Shown here in pieces: positions 25,547-35,353 of a stretch of 64,000 nucleotides of DNA. Below the pieces are notes generated by a model. It was given only the letters and a program-made list of their open reading frames with translations. It was not told the DNA's origin and made no database searches. Source of the DNA: Algoriphagus sp. (GTDB lineage: Bacteria; Bacteroidota; Bacteroidia; Cytophagales; Cyclobacteriaceae); the NCBI GenBank assembly GCA_018336015.1, contig JAGXQZ010000010.1, forward strand, positions 1-64,000, read 5' to 3'. Position 1 is the stretch's first letter; each line of letters begins with the position of its first letter. Made by a program: the position numbers and the translations under genes.

Positions 25547-26839
25547 ATGCAGATTTCTGAAAGCAAGCGGCTTTTTGCCCATGCAAAAAACTTTATTCCA
25601 GGAGGAGTCAATTCCCCTGTTCGTGCCTTTCGTGCCGTAGGTGGCGAACCGATTTTCATCCAAAAAGCAAACGGTGCCTACCTATACGACGAGGATGGCA
25701 ATTCCTACATTGAGCTGATCAATAGCTGGGGGCCGATGATTCTTGGACACAATCATCCCATGATCCGCGAGTCAGTGATCCAAGCCATGGAAAATGGAAC
25801 TTCTTTTGGCGCTCCTACTGCTCGAGAAGTGGAAATTGCCGAGCTGATTGTAAGTATGGTTCCTTCGGTGGAAAAAGTGCGCATGGTCAATTCCGGTACA
25901 GAAGCTACCATGTCTGCCATACGTGTGGCAAGAGGCTATACGGGTCGGGACAAGTTTATCAAAATGGAAGGGCACTACCACGGGCATGGGGATTCTTTCT
26001 TGATTTCGGCGGGTTCGGGCGCGATCACCATGGGCAATCCCGATTCTCCTGGAGTAACCGTTGGCACGGCAAAAGACACCTTGCTTGCCCCCTACAATGA
26101 CCTCCAAGCCATCGAGACCTTGGTTGCAGCCAATAAAGGGGAAATCGCGGCCTTGATTTTGGAGCCAGTTCCAGGAAATATGGGCCTTTGCCTTCCAAAT
26201 CCGGGATACCTGCAGGGATTGAGAGAGATCTGTACCCGTGAGGGAATTGTATTGATTTTTGATGAGGTGATGACCGGTTTCCGTTTGGCTAAAGGTGGTG
26301 CACAGGAGCTTTTTGGAGTGACTCCCGATATGACCACCCTTGGCAAAATCATCGGTGGTGGGATGCCTGTTGGAGCTTACGGAGGCAAAAAAGAGATCAT
26401 GGAGTTCGTTTCCCCAGCTGGCCCGGTTTATCAGGCAGGGACACTTTCCGGTAATCCTATTGCGATGGCTGCTGGATTGACCATGTTGAATTACCTGAAT
26501 ACCCATCCTGAAGTGTACACCAGACTCAACGAAATCGGAATGCAACTCGCCTCCGGAATCGCTTCCATCAATCATCGATTGGGGCATGATTTTACGCTAA
26601 ATCAATTGGGAAGTATGTATTCCCTTTTCTTTACCGAGGAATCAGTGGTGGATTTTGAAACAGCCAAGAAGTCTGATACGGCATTGTTTGGCAAGTATTT
26701 CCAAGGCATGCTAAAGCGAGGGGTATATTTGGCGCCGTCTCAATTTGAGAGTTTGTTCCTTTCTACTGCCTTGACAGATGATCTGATCGCTCAGATTTTG
26801 CAAGCGCATGAGGAAAGCATGAAGGAGATTTTAGGATAA
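25547..26839 (+). CDS. hemL: glutamate-1-semialdehyde 2,1-aminomutase
   Basis: This PLP enzyme makes 5-aminolevulinate, the tetrapyrrole precursor, in the C5 pathway. PLP-binding features are the GTEATMSAIRVARGYTGR region, IFDEVMTGFR and the Schiff-base Lys in TTLGKIIGGGMPVGA. The start SKRLFAHAKNFIPGGVNSP is diagnostic. The length of 430 is normal. It pairs functionally with hemA at 47156-48424. It sits 3 bp after the binding-protein gene and 13 bp before the next gene. Confidence 0.97.
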   Translation: MQISESKRLFAHAKNFIPGGVNSPVRAFRAVGGEPIFIQKANGAYLYDEDGNSYIELINSWGPMILGHNHPMIRESVIQAMENGTSFGAPTAREVEIAELIVSMVPSVEKVRMVNSGTEATMSAIRVARGYTGRDKFIKMEGHYHGHGDSFLISAGSGAITMGNPDSPGVTVGTAKDTLLAPYNDLQAIETLVAANKGEIAALILEPVPGNMGLCLPNPGYLQGLREICTREGIVLIFDEVMTGFRLAKGGAQELFGVTPDMTTLGKIIGGGMPVGAYGGKKEIMEFVSPAGPVYQAGTLSGNPIAMAAGLTMLNYLNTHPEVYTRLNEIGMQLASGIASINHRLGHDFTLNQLGSMYSLFFTEESVVDFETAKKSDTALFGKYFQGMLKRGVYLAPSQFESLFLSTALTDDLIAQILQAHEESMKEILG

Positions 26840-26852
26840 ACAGTTTCGAGAA

Positions 26853-27203
26853 ATGGCAATGAAAGTATACGGCATCAAGAATTGCGATACGATGAAGAAG
26901 ACCTTCACTTTTCTGGATGAAAAGGGCGTGGTTTACGACTTCATCGATTACAAAAAGCAAAAGCCAACCGCAGCGTTATTGACTTCCTTTTTGGAGAAAA
27001 CTTCGTTGGCTACCTTGGTCAACAAGCAGGGAACGACCTATAAGAAAATGGAAGAAGCTCAAAAAGCAGCTTTGGAAAAAGTAGAAACAGCACTTCCCAT
27101 TTTGATCGAAAACTCCAGCATGATCAAGCGACCTTTGATTGTGTATTCTGACGGAAGTATCACTTTGGGATTTGTGCCTGATCAAATCCTAGCCAAGATT
27201 TAA
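26853..27203 (+). CDS. ArsC/Spx-family (YffB-like) thioredoxin-fold protein
   Basis: A 116-residue protein with the thioredoxin-like ArsC/Spx fold. The start KVYGIKNCDTMKKTFTFL has a single Cys where Spx has CxxC, matching the YffB subgroup. The end has the RPLIVY...LGF(V)PDQ pattern of the family. YffB may act with glutathione; the cellular role here is unknown. It is the last gene of the hemL transcript and overlaps the convergent next gene by 4 bp, so no separate terminator exists between them. Confidence 0.85.
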   Translation: MAMKVYGIKNCDTMKKTFTFLDEKGVVYDFIDYKKQKPTAALLTSFLEKTSLATLVNKQGTTYKKMEEAQKAALEKVETALPILIENSSMIKRPLIVYSDGSITLGFVPDQILAKI

Positions 27204-28579
27204 TACACGATGGTATCACTGGGGATAGGGGGCAATTCATAGCTTCCTGTCTCCAGTTTGAACTTGAATTTTTTCAACGGTTCATTGCCAATAAGTCCTG
27301 TTTCGTAGGCAAATACTTTTTCCAACATAGGCAGTTGGTCAAGCTTCTCCAGATCGGGTTGGGTGATGGAGATTCCATTGATGTATAGGGACTTGAGATT
27401 TTTTAATGACTTCAAGCTTTCCAAATTTGCTCCCTTGACTTGGGTGTGGCTGAGCTTGAGTACAGTCAGTTGTGGGAAATCTCCCAATTTTGTAAGAATC
27501 TGATCCGTGACCTGAGTTCCTCCAAGATCCAGATAGGCCACGTTACCTTGGATGTAAGCCAAATCTCCAAGATTTTGATCTTGAAAATCCGGAAAATTGA
27601 TGCAGCTCACTTTCAGCAGAGCGCTTCCCTGCGCAATGGGCTCCACGTAGAATCCTTTTTTTCGAAGTGGGGCTAAGGTGTCCTCTGCTATTGGCGAAAG
27701 GGTTAAAGTTGGATAAAAAGCGATTTCTTCCCGTTGGAAAAAGGGTTCCAGCCATTTCTTTTCCGGTTTGGCAGCTCCTAGTTTGATGTCAAAAGAAGCC
27801 TCATTTTCCAACCAAAGGCGAATCAACTCCAGTTCCTCTTTTTTAGGTTGACGCTTCTCGCTCGGAGGCATGTGGTCTTCGTGGTCCAGCGGCAGCTCCA
27901 TTCGGCTAACAAGACTGCTTTTGAGAAACTCATGGGGATCAATCACGGGTCCGTTTTCCCCACCTTTCAGCAGGGCTTCTTTGCTGCTGAGATCCAGTCC
28001 GCCTTTTTTGTTTCGGGGATTGTGGCAGCTTTGGCAGTTGGAATTTAAGATCGGCTGCACCACCTCCTCATAGTAAGCCAATTCTTCCCAACCCACTTCA
28101 GGCAAGGTCAAAGGCTGTGCAGAAGAAGGCGATCCTCCAAAAAGTGATTGGAGATTTTCGGGCATCACTTCGGTGAAGTAGCCTTCGCCATGGGTGATCG
28201 TTCCCCCCAAGTGGCCAGTAAACAAGAGTGCTCCGATCAGTACCAAAGAGCTCCATTTCAGCTTTACGGGATCGCTTGTTTTTTTACTCTTCCCATAAAA
28301 GAAAAATCCCGCCGCCGTAGTCAGCACCCCAAAAATCAGGTGAAACTGAACCGTGTCCCAGGAAAAGCCTTCGAATTGGTATTGGAGAAATCCTGAAATA
28401 GAAGCCAAAACCCCTCCGATCGAACCCAGCAAAAAGGCCAGCTGAATGGCAGGCAGAAAGGTTTTGTCCTGCTTTTTCGAAAGGAAAATAAGTAGGACAC
28501 CAAAAACCAAAATCCCAATGGGGAGGTGGACCAAAATGGGATGAAATCGACCCAAAAGCGGAAAGATGAAACTCAGCAT
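27200..28579 (-). CDS. membrane c-type cytochrome protein with DUF2231 and leucine-rich repeats
   Basis: A 459-residue protein with several parts. An N-terminal DUF2231-like membrane region has about four segments (RFHPILVHLPIGILVFGVLL, then others to residue 140). A planctomycete-type c cytochrome has heme motif CQSCHNPRNKKGG near residue 182 and a distal Met in EDHMPPSE. The C-terminus carries leucine-rich-type repeats (VAYLDLGGTQVTD, LTVLKLSHTQVKG). It is the last gene of a minus-strand triad, 1 bp after the DUF1501 gene. It probably takes part in a periplasmic oxidation whose substrate is unknown. Confidence 0.85.
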   Translation of the reverse strand: MLSFIFPLLGRFHPILVHLPIGILVFGVLLIFLSKKQDKTFLPAIQLAFLLGSIGGVLASISGFLQYQFEGFSWDTVQFHLIFGVLTTAAGFFFYGKSKKTSDPVKLKWSSLVLIGALLFTGHLGGTITHGEGYFTEVMPENLQSLFGGSPSSAQPLTLPEVGWEELAYYEEVVQPILNSNCQSCHNPRNKKGGLDLSSKEALLKGGENGPVIDPHEFLKSSLVSRMELPLDHEDHMPPSEKRQPKKEELELIRLWLENEASFDIKLGAAKPEKKWLEPFFQREEIAFYPTLTLSPIAEDTLAPLRKKGFYVEPIAQGSALLKVSCINFPDFQDQNLGDLAYIQGNVAYLDLGGTQVTDQILTKLGDFPQLTVLKLSHTQVKGANLESLKSLKNLKSLYINGISITQPDLEKLDQLPMLEKVFAYETGLIGNEPLKKFKFKLETGSYELPPIPSDTIVY

Positions 28580-28580
28580 A

Positions 28581-30086
28581 TCAGGCGATTACGGATCGGA
28601 TTAATTCGCCATGAACATCAGTGAGTCGGAACGGCCTGCCCTGAAACTCGTACGTAAACCTCTCGTGGTCAAAACCCATCAAGTGCAAAATCGTGGCGTG
28701 CAGGTCATGCACGGAGGTGCGCTCGTCTACCCCTGCAAAGCCAAAGTCATCTGTGATGCCGTAGCTCGCGCCTTTTTTGACTCCGCCTCCAGCCATCCAC
28801 ATCGTAAAAGCATCCACGTGGTGATCCCGTCCAAGGAAACCCATCTTCTTGCCTTCCCGGTTTTCCTGCATCGGCGTGCGCCCAAATTCCCCTCCCCAGA
28901 CGACCAAGGTTTCTTCCAAAAGTCCCCGCTGCTTCAAGTCCAGCAGCAAGGCCGTCATCGGACGATCAATGGTGCGACACTTGTTGCGCAAACCCATATC
29001 GATCGAACCATCGTGATCCGTACCGTGAGTATCCCAACCCCAATCGTAGAGTTGGACTACGCGTACGCCCTTTTCCACCAGTTTTCTGGCCAAAAGGCAA
29101 TTGTTGGCAAAGGATTCCTCCCCAGGCTGGGTGCCGTAGAGCTGATGGATATACTCGGGTTCGTCGTTGATGTTCATCACCTCTGGCACTTCGATTTGCA
29201 TTCGATAAGCCATCTCGTATTGATTAATTCTGGCGAGGATCTCGGGATCGCCGAAGTTTTCAAAATCTTCCTGATTGGACTGATTTATCGCGGAGATGAC
29301 CTGCTTTTTAAGATCTCGGGACATGCCGCTTGGATCCTCCAGGTATAGCACGGGATCGCCTTTGGATCGGCATTGGACGCCTTGATAGACTGAGGGAAGA
29401 AATCCCGAACCCCAGACGCTTTTGCCTGCGTCGGGTGTTTTTCCACCTGAAGTCAAGACGACAAATCCCGGTAAGTTTTGATTCTCAGTGCCCAATCCAT
29501 AAGTCACCCAACTGCCCAAACTCGGTCTTCCTAACCTCGGTGAACCCGTCTGCATGAATAATTGCGCAGGTCCGTGATTAAACTGGTCGGTGTGCATGGC
29601 TTTGAGAAAGGCCACTTCGTCGGCAACTTTGGAGAAATGAGGCAAGTAATCTGAAATCCACGCGCCGCTTTCCCCGTGTTGAGAAAACTTGGCCTGTGGA
29701 CCGAGCATTTTGGGCACTCCTCTGATAAAGGCAAACTTGCGTCCTTCCAGCAAGCTCTCCGGACAGTCCTGATCATGGTATTTGGCCAGCTCGGGCTTGA
29801 AATCAAACAACTCCAACTGCGAAGGCGCCCCAGCCATGTGGAGGTAAATGATGGATTTTGCTTTGCCCAAAAAAGGCGGAGGAAGGGGAGACAAAGGATT
29901 CAAATCCCGGTCGCTGAGCTGAAGGCCTGTTTTTAGGGTTCCATTTTTCCCCAACTCACAGCCGAAAAGTAAAGGAGCTAAGGCAAGCCCGCCCATTTTG
30001 CTTACGCACTCGAGGAGAAAATGCCTTCTTGTCTGCGTTTGCAGTTTTTGGTTGACCAATTCATTCAGTAGCTTTTCCACGTTCAT
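28581..30086 (-). CDS. DUF1501 protein (sulfatase-like fold, probable Tat export)
   Basis: A 501-residue member of DUF1501, distantly related to alkaline phosphatase/sulfatase. The N-terminus has a twin-arginine-like TRRHFLLECVSKMGGLALAP, with a following lipobox-like FGCE. Family motifs include HMAGAPSQLELFDFKPEL, YDWGWDTHGTDHD and VVWGGEFGRTPM. DHHVDAFTMWMAGGG follows. DUF1501 genes nearly always lie beside DUF1549/DUF1553 cytochrome genes, as here (4 bp after one). The reaction is not established; a metal-dependent hydrolase is a reasonable guess. Confidence 0.92.
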   Translation of the reverse strand: MNVEKLLNELVNQKLQTQTRRHFLLECVSKMGGLALAPLLFGCELGKNGTLKTGLQLSDRDLNPLSPLPPPFLGKAKSIIYLHMAGAPSQLELFDFKPELAKYHDQDCPESLLEGRKFAFIRGVPKMLGPQAKFSQHGESGAWISDYLPHFSKVADEVAFLKAMHTDQFNHGPAQLFMQTGSPRLGRPSLGSWVTYGLGTENQNLPGFVVLTSGGKTPDAGKSVWGSGFLPSVYQGVQCRSKGDPVLYLEDPSGMSRDLKKQVISAINQSNQEDFENFGDPEILARINQYEMAYRMQIEVPEVMNINDEPEYIHQLYGTQPGEESFANNCLLARKLVEKGVRVVQLYDWGWDTHGTDHDGSIDMGLRNKCRTIDRPMTALLLDLKQRGLLEETLVVWGGEFGRTPMQENREGKKMGFLGRDHHVDAFTMWMAGGGVKKGASYGITDDFGFAGVDERTSVHDLHATILHLMGFDHERFTYEFQGRPFRLTDVHGELIRSVIA

Positions 30087-30090
30087 GGGA

Positions 30091-32817
30091 TCAGGGCTTG
30101 GTTAAAAACTCGTCTAAATTCATCATTGCATTGGTGGCTACGGCCAAGGCAGCTAAACTGGAATCGGCTCCTGGGAAAAATTCTCCCAAGGCTTTTTGGT
30201 CCTGATCAAAGTTTGATTTAGCTGACTTATATAGGTTCATTAGGTTAGCTTTTTTGCTTTCTGAGATAGGCAAAAGCATTAGGTTTTGGTAAATGGTTTG
30301 AATGGCCAGTTCGGGTTTTTTCCCCGATTCCTCCCATACTTTTTGGCTCAAGGCTTTGGCAGCATCGAGGTAAACGGGATCATTCAAAGTGGCCAAAGCC
30401 TGAAGAGGCGTATTGGTCACCAGTCGCTTGCTGAGGCAGACTTCCCGACTTCCCGCATCAAAGGTGATGAAGGAAGGATAGGGGCTGGTGCGCTTCAGGA
30501 AGGTGTACACACTTCGGCGGTACTTGTCTTCGCCCTCGCTTTCTTTCCAGGACTCCCCATTGTAGACTGTCTGCCAAATGCCCTCCGGCTGGGCAGGCAT
30601 CACGGGCTTTCCATACATTTTTCGGCTCAATAGTCCGCTTGTGGCAAGGGCTTGATCGCGGATTTGCTCGGCAGAAAGCCGGTATCGAGGCCCTCGGGCA
30701 TACCATTGGTTTTTGGGGTCTTTTTGAAATGCCTCCGAGCTGATTACCGAGGATTGCTGATAGGTAGTCGAAGTGACTATCTCCCGAATCAGTGATTTGA
30801 TGCTCCAGCCGTAGTCATTGACCGTCTTCCAAGCCAAGTAATCCAGTAGCTCGGGATGGGAAGGCGAATCGGATTGGGTGCCCATGTCCTCCAGAGTTGA
30901 GACCAACCCTCTGCCGAAAAGCTGATCCCAAACTCTATTTACAAGCGTGCGGGAGGTCAGGGGATTTTCTGGCGCGGTGAGCCAATAGGCAAATCCCAAG
31001 CGATTGGATGGCCATTCCGATTTCCATGTTCCCAGTTCCTTTGGAACTTTTGGACTTACTTTTTCTCCAGGTACCATCCAGTTGCCCCGCTCAAAGACAA
31101 AGGTCGGTCGGGCCATATAGTCCGGATTTTCGATCAGGATGGGAAGGCGTGTGCCACGGAAATGAAGCAGCTCTTCCCAGGATTTTTTCACAGTGGAGAA
31201 TCCGGGCTTTTCCTTTCCTTTCAGACTTGGGACAAAAGCAAACCACACGATGGAGGAGGTGTTTTGCTGGGGTTTTGCAGTTGGATTTTGAGCTTCGATG
31301 TAGAGGTTGAATCTTCCTTGCACGGGCTTGAAGGGGATTTCCTTCACGACCTCTCCTTGGGTTTTGTTGATCACAAAGCTGGCTAGTACTTCACCCTCGG
31401 GTCCATCCTTTCGGATGGTCATTTTTGTTCCATCCACTCCGGACCAATAATCGAGCAGGAGTTGGTCAGAACCCTGGGTGTCGATGTTTTTATAGACGGC
31501 AGAGCCTCCTGGCCAGAGCCCGAGCCATTTGGTGTCGATCAACTCGGATTGTTGGAAGTCCGTGGCAAGGTGAGCGGCGTATTTGGGTTCGTGGAATTTT
31601 AAAAAGTCAGCCCGCTGCTTGGCGGCAGTTTTTCCTTCATTTTCTTCAGCCCAAGCCACAATCTGGTTCATTTTGGCCTGATCTTCCGCTTCGTAAAATC
31701 GTAATCGAGGCTCTTCGTCGTGGGTGTCTTCGTCTCTTGTATTATTGAAAAAGGCCAGGGACTCGAAGAATTCTTCGTGTCGGATGGGATCGTAAGGATG
31801 ACTATGGCACTGCACGCAAGCCATGGTGGTACTTTGCCAGACTTCGAAGGTCGTGCTCACCCGGTCCAAGACAGCGGCAACGCGGAATTCCTCGTCTTCC
31901 GTTCCGCCTTCGTCATTGTTCATGGTGTTGCGGTGAAAGGCCGTTGCGGTCAGTTGATCTTGGGTAGGATTGGGTAAGAGGTCGCCTGCCAGCTGCTCGA
32001 TGGTAAACTCATCGAAGGGTTTGTCGGTATTAAAAGATCGAATTACCCAGTCTCGATAGGGCCAAAAGGTGCGGGAAACGTCCCGTTCGTAGCCTTTGGT
32101 ATCGGCATAGCGGGCGAGGTCCAGCCACCAAGTCGCCCATTTCTCCCCATAGGCTTCTGAGGAAAGCAACTGGTCCACGGCTTGCTCGTAGCTGATTTTG
32201 CCGGAGGAAAAGTCCCGAACCAAAGATTCCGAAGGAGGCAAACCTGTGATGTCCAAGGCCACTCTGCGAAGGAGTCTCATGGGATTTTCGGGTGAGGATG
32301 GACTCAAACCCAGACTTGGCAGTTTTTCTTGGACAAAAAAGTCAATGGGAGCAAGCGAGGTGTTGTCAGTTCCACCGAAACTGGCAGCCGTGGGATTAGC
32401 GGGAAGTTTGGGTTCTTGGACCGGCTCATAGGCCCAATGTTTACCCCATTTGGCGCCTTGATCGATCCATTCTTTCAGTAATTCAATTTCTTCCTCGCTG
32501 AGTTGGGCACGCTGGTAAGGCATTCGGAGTTCGGGATCGGAATGCGTCAGCCGCTTGATGAGTTCGCTGGAGGAGGAACTTCCCGGTACGATCGCGGGAT
32601 GTCCGGATTCGGTAGGGGCGAAGGCTTCTTCCTCGAAGAGCAAGCTAAACCCTCCGCTTTTTTTCACGCCTCCATGGCAGGAGATGCAGTGCTTATTAAG
32701 GATGGGTTTGATTTCGGTACTGAAATCAACTTCTTTTTCAGCCCCAAAAAAGAAAAAACCGATCAGAGTAATCCCGATCAAAACACTGAGAAGAATAGCT
32801 AGGCGGTTGGTGAGCAT
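30091..32817 (-). CDS. PSCyt1-DUF1549-DUF1553 cytochrome protein
   Basis: A large exported protein of 908 residues from the ATG at 32817. After a hydrophobic anchor (LAILLSVLIGITLIGFFFF) comes a planctomycete-type cytochrome domain (heme motif CISCHGGVKKSGG). Then come DUF1549 (WWLDLARYADTKGYERD, FDEFTIEQLAGDLLPNPT, with a second heme-like MACVQCHSHPYDPI), an inserted beta domain, and DUF1553 (NPLTSRTLVNRVWDQLFGRG, RLSAEQIRDQALATSG). An in-frame ATG at 32907 would put the tdh terminator inside the gene, so 32817 is preferred. It heads the three-gene module. Confidence 0.9.
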   Translation of the reverse strand: MLTNRLAILLSVLIGITLIGFFFFGAEKEVDFSTEIKPILNKHCISCHGGVKKSGGFSLLFEEEAFAPTESGHPAIVPGSSSSSELIKRLTHSDPELRMPYQRAQLSEEEIELLKEWIDQGAKWGKHWAYEPVQEPKLPANPTAASFGGTDNTSLAPIDFFVQEKLPSLGLSPSSPENPMRLLRRVALDITGLPPSESLVRDFSSGKISYEQAVDQLLSSEAYGEKWATWWLDLARYADTKGYERDVSRTFWPYRDWVIRSFNTDKPFDEFTIEQLAGDLLPNPTQDQLTATAFHRNTMNNDEGGTEDEEFRVAAVLDRVSTTFEVWQSTTMACVQCHSHPYDPIRHEEFFESLAFFNNTRDEDTHDEEPRLRFYEAEDQAKMNQIVAWAEENEGKTAAKQRADFLKFHEPKYAAHLATDFQQSELIDTKWLGLWPGGSAVYKNIDTQGSDQLLLDYWSGVDGTKMTIRKDGPEGEVLASFVINKTQGEVVKEIPFKPVQGRFNLYIEAQNPTAKPQQNTSSIVWFAFVPSLKGKEKPGFSTVKKSWEELLHFRGTRLPILIENPDYMARPTFVFERGNWMVPGEKVSPKVPKELGTWKSEWPSNRLGFAYWLTAPENPLTSRTLVNRVWDQLFGRGLVSTLEDMGTQSDSPSHPELLDYLAWKTVNDYGWSIKSLIREIVTSTTYQQSSVISSEAFQKDPKNQWYARGPRYRLSAEQIRDQALATSGLLSRKMYGKPVMPAQPEGIWQTVYNGESWKESEGEDKYRRSVYTFLKRTSPYPSFITFDAGSREVCLSKRLVTNTPLQALATLNDPVYLDAAKALSQKVWEESGKKPELAIQTIYQNLMLLPISESKKANLMNLYKSAKSNFDQDQKALGEFFPGADSSLAALAVATNAMMNLDEFLTKP

Positions 32818-32889
32818 GGTCCGAAATGAATCAGAGGAAAAATAGCCAATTTCGAAATAGGAAGGAAGAGAGGATAAGGAATAGGAATT

Positions 32890-32916
32890 AAAAAAGCCGC
32901 TTTTCATTAAAGCGGC
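32890..32916 (-). terminator. rho-independent terminator after tdh
   Basis: Read on the minus strand, GCCGCTTT (32916-32909) pairs with AAAGCGGC (32903-32896) over a 5-nt loop, followed by a T-run (32895-32890). It lies just past the tdh stop. Confidence 0.9.
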
Positions 32917-32927
32917 CCAATTCTATT

Positions 32928-33893
32928 TTAGATCAGCGTTTTTTTGGGAGGAAAGTAACTTGGTAGATTTTTCAAAATATCCGTCGTCATTCCATCCAAG
33001 TCATAATCCGGTTGCCATCCCCAGTCTTCCCTTGCACGGCTATCGTCGATGCTATCCGGCCAGGAGTCTGCGATGGCCTGACGGAAGTCGGGATTGAACT
33101 CAATCTGGAAGTCAGGAACGTGCTTTTTGATGCTTTCGAAGATTTCTTTGGGAGAAAAACTCATCCCCGCGAGATTGTAGCTGGAGCGGATTTTTACCGA
33201 TTCCCTTGGTGCATTCATCAGGTCCAATGTGGCCTTGATCGCATCGGGCATGTACATCATCGGCAAGTAGCTGTCCTCGCGAAGGAAGCAATTGAATTTT
33301 TCATTCGCAATTGCCTTGTGATAGATGTCCACAGCATAGTCAGTCGTGCCGCCTCCAGGTAGGGATTTGTATCCAATCAGACCTGGATAGCGAAGGCTTC
33401 GCACGTCCACCCCATGTTTCTCGAAGTAGTATTCACACCAGCGTTCTCCCGCCTGCTTGCTGATGCCGTAGACGGTGTTGGGTTCTTTTACGCAGAATTG
33501 GGGGGTATTGACTTTTGGCGTATTTGGCCCAAATACCGCAATAGAGGAGGGCCAATAGATTTTGTCCAGTTTCTGTTCTTTGGCCAGCTCCAAGACATAA
33601 AGCAAGCTCTCCATGTTGAGATGCCAGGCAAAGAGCGGGTTCTTTTCCCCCGTAGCCGATAGGACTGCAGCCAAGTGATAAATCTGAGTGACTTTTTCCT
33701 CTTTGGCCAAATCTCGAAGTGCCTCTTTATTCATCACATCCAAGGTCTGGAATCGGCAATAATCAAAAGTAGATCGGGCTGAATCTCTGAGGTCGGTCGC
33801 GATGACCTGTTCTCCTCCAAACTGATTGGCTAAAGCCTGTGTGAGTTCTGAACCTAGCTGACCTGCAGCTCCGATGACAAGGATTTTTTCCAT
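32928..33893 (-). CDS. tdh: L-threonine 3-dehydrogenase, SDR type
   Basis: This NAD-dependent enzyme oxidises threonine to 2-amino-3-ketobutyrate. It is the extended-SDR form, unrelated to the zinc TDH. GAAGQLGSELTQAL binds NAD, the catalytic triad shows as PSSIAVFG and YGISKQAGE (Tyr-x3-Lys), and SLRYPGLIGYKSLPGGGTTD is typical of this TDH branch. The length of 321 fits. It is divergent from glycine C-acetyltransferase (kbl), which takes its product; the 153-bp gap likely carries both promoters. Confidence 0.92.
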   Translation of the reverse strand: MEKILVIGAAGQLGSELTQALANQFGGEQVIATDLRDSARSTFDYCRFQTLDVMNKEALRDLAKEEKVTQIYHLAAVLSATGEKNPLFAWHLNMESLLYVLELAKEQKLDKIYWPSSIAVFGPNTPKVNTPQFCVKEPNTVYGISKQAGERWCEYYFEKHGVDVRSLRYPGLIGYKSLPGGGTTDYAVDIYHKAIANEKFNCFLREDSYLPMMYMPDAIKATLDLMNAPRESVKIRSSYNLAGMSFSPKEIFESIKKHVPDFQIEFNPDFRQAIADSWPDSIDDSRAREDWGWQPDYDLDGMTTDILKNLPSYFPPKKTLI

Positions 33894-33940
33894 AGAAAGG
33901 TTTTCGAAAAACCCAGAAAGTCGCCTTTAGGGTTTTTGTC

Positions 33941-33948
33941 TATATTTG
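33941..33948 (+). promoter_or_regulatory. TAnnTTTG element before kbl
   Basis: TATATTTG matches the -7 consensus and lies 98 bp before the kbl ATG. A good -33 box is not visible at 19-21 bp. Confidence 0.4.
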
Positions 33949-34046
33949 GGTTTGCTGCGCAAAAGTAGTAAAAAACACCTGTCCGCATCGTTTTTTTGAT
34001 CAGCGGATAACCAAACTTTAGCAATCATTCATACCCTTCAAATAGC

Positions 34047-35243
34047 ATGTACGATCAGTTTAAACCCAAATTAGAACAAGAGTTAGCCTCCATCCATGAA
34101 GCCGGCCTTTTCAAAAGAGAACGTATCATCACCTCTCCACAAGCAGCGGAAATTACCATCGCTGGAGGTCAGCAAGTGCTGAATTTTTGTGCAAATAATT
34201 ACCTCGGACTTTCTTCACATCCCCGAGTCATTGAAGCGGCTAAAGCTGCCATTGATTCTCATGGATTTGGCATGTCTTCCGTGCGATTCATTTGCGGTAC
34301 GCAGGATATTCATAAGGAGTTGGAGCAAAAGATCTCCGAGTTTTTGGGGACAGAGGATACTATTCTTTACGCCGCAGCTTTTGACGCGAATGGGGGTGTG
34401 TTTGAACCGCTTTTTGGGCCGGAGGATGCGATCATTTCCGATGCGCTAAACCATGCCTCAATCATTGACGGAGTGAGATTATGCAAGGCCATGCGCTACC
34501 GCTACGAGCACAACAATATGGCCGACTTGGAAAAGCAGCTTCAGGACGCCATCGCTGCCGGTGCCAAGCAAAAGATCATCGTAACAGACGGGGTATTCTC
34601 CATGGACGGTACGATTGCTCAGCTGGATAAAATCGTGGAGTTGGCTGAGAAATACGAAGCTTTGATCATGTCCGATGAGTGTCATTCCACCGGATTTATG
34701 GGCAAAACCGGTCGTGGTGTCCATGAGCACTGCGGAGTAATGGGTAAAATCGACATCATCACAGGTACCTTAGGCAAAGCCCTTGGCGGTGCTTCGGGAG
34801 GATTTACTTCCGGGAGAAAAGAAATCATCGAGTTGCTTCGTCAGCGTTCGAGACCTTACTTGTTTTCAAACACTTTGGCACCATCGATCACCGGAGCTTC
34901 TATTGCCGTGTTGGATTTGCTGTCAGAGACTACTGCTCTTCGCGATAAACTGGAGTCAAATACGGCTTATTTCAGAGAGAAGATGAATGCGGCAGGTTTT
35001 GATATCAAGCCCGGAACACACCCAATAGTACCTGTTATGCTGTACGATGCCTTGCTTTCACAAAAGATGGCGGAGAAGCTGTTGGCAAAAGGAATCTATG
35101 TGATCGGGTTCTACTATCCGGTGGTTCCCAAAGGTCAGGCTCGAATCCGTGTTCAGATTTCCGCAGGTCATGAGCGGCATCATTTAGATCAGGCGATCGC
35201 GGCGTTTATTGAGGTTGGAAAAGAATTGGGAGTGATCAGTTAA
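34047..35243 (+). CDS. kbl: glycine C-acetyltransferase (2-amino-3-ketobutyrate CoA ligase)
   Basis: This PLP enzyme splits 2-amino-3-ketobutyrate with CoA to glycine and acetyl-CoA. It belongs to the alpha-oxoamine synthase family: [16 protein letters not shown] at the start, [33 protein letters not shown], and the PLP Lys in [14 protein letters not shown]. The length of 398 is normal. Paired divergently with tdh, it completes threonine breakdown to glycine. A bidirectional terminator follows. Confidence 0.94.
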   Translation: MYDQFKPKLEQELASIHEAGLFKRERIITSPQAAEITIAGGQQVLNFCANNYLGLSSHPRVIEAAKAAIDSHGFGMSSVRFICGTQDIHKELEQKISEFLGTEDTILYAAAFDANGGVFEPLFGPEDAIISDALNHASIIDGVRLCKAMRYRYEHNNMADLEKQLQDAIAAGAKQKIIVTDGVFSMDGTIAQLDKIVELAEKYEALIMSDECHSTGFMGKTGRGVHEHCGVMGKIDIITGTLGKALGGASGGFTSGRKEIIELLRQRSRPYLFSNTLAPSITGASIAVLDLLSETTALRDKLESNTAYFREKMNAAGFDIKPGTHPIVPVMLYDALLSQKMAEKLLAKGIYVIGFYYPVVPKGQARIRVQISAGHERHHLDQAIAAFIEVGKELGVIS

Positions 35244-35325
35244 CTCGATAAGGGGCCATCCGCATGATTGGCTTTTCACGTCAGTTGAGACACTCACTTG
35301 GGCTGAATTTTTCAACTGAAACAAA

Positions 35326-35353
35326 AAATCCGACTGAATAGTCGGATTTTTTT
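35326..35353. terminator. bidirectional terminator between kbl and cdaA
   Basis: AAATCCGACT (35326-35335), loop GAAT, AGTCGGATTT (35340-35349), with A-run and T-run on either side. It serves convergent kbl and cdaA; its T-run touches the cdaA stop. Confidence 0.88.

Noticed and set aside
25772-26587. Open frame of 271 codons on the minus strand opposite hemL
   Set aside because: It lies wholly within a highly conserved gene, has a His/Ser/Arg-rich composition without any domain, and no start signal. It is a shadow of hemL codon use.
28611-29348. Open frame of 245 codons on the plus strand opposite the DUF1501 gene
   Set aside because: Fully antisense to a clear DUF1501 gene, with no recognisable domain or signal.
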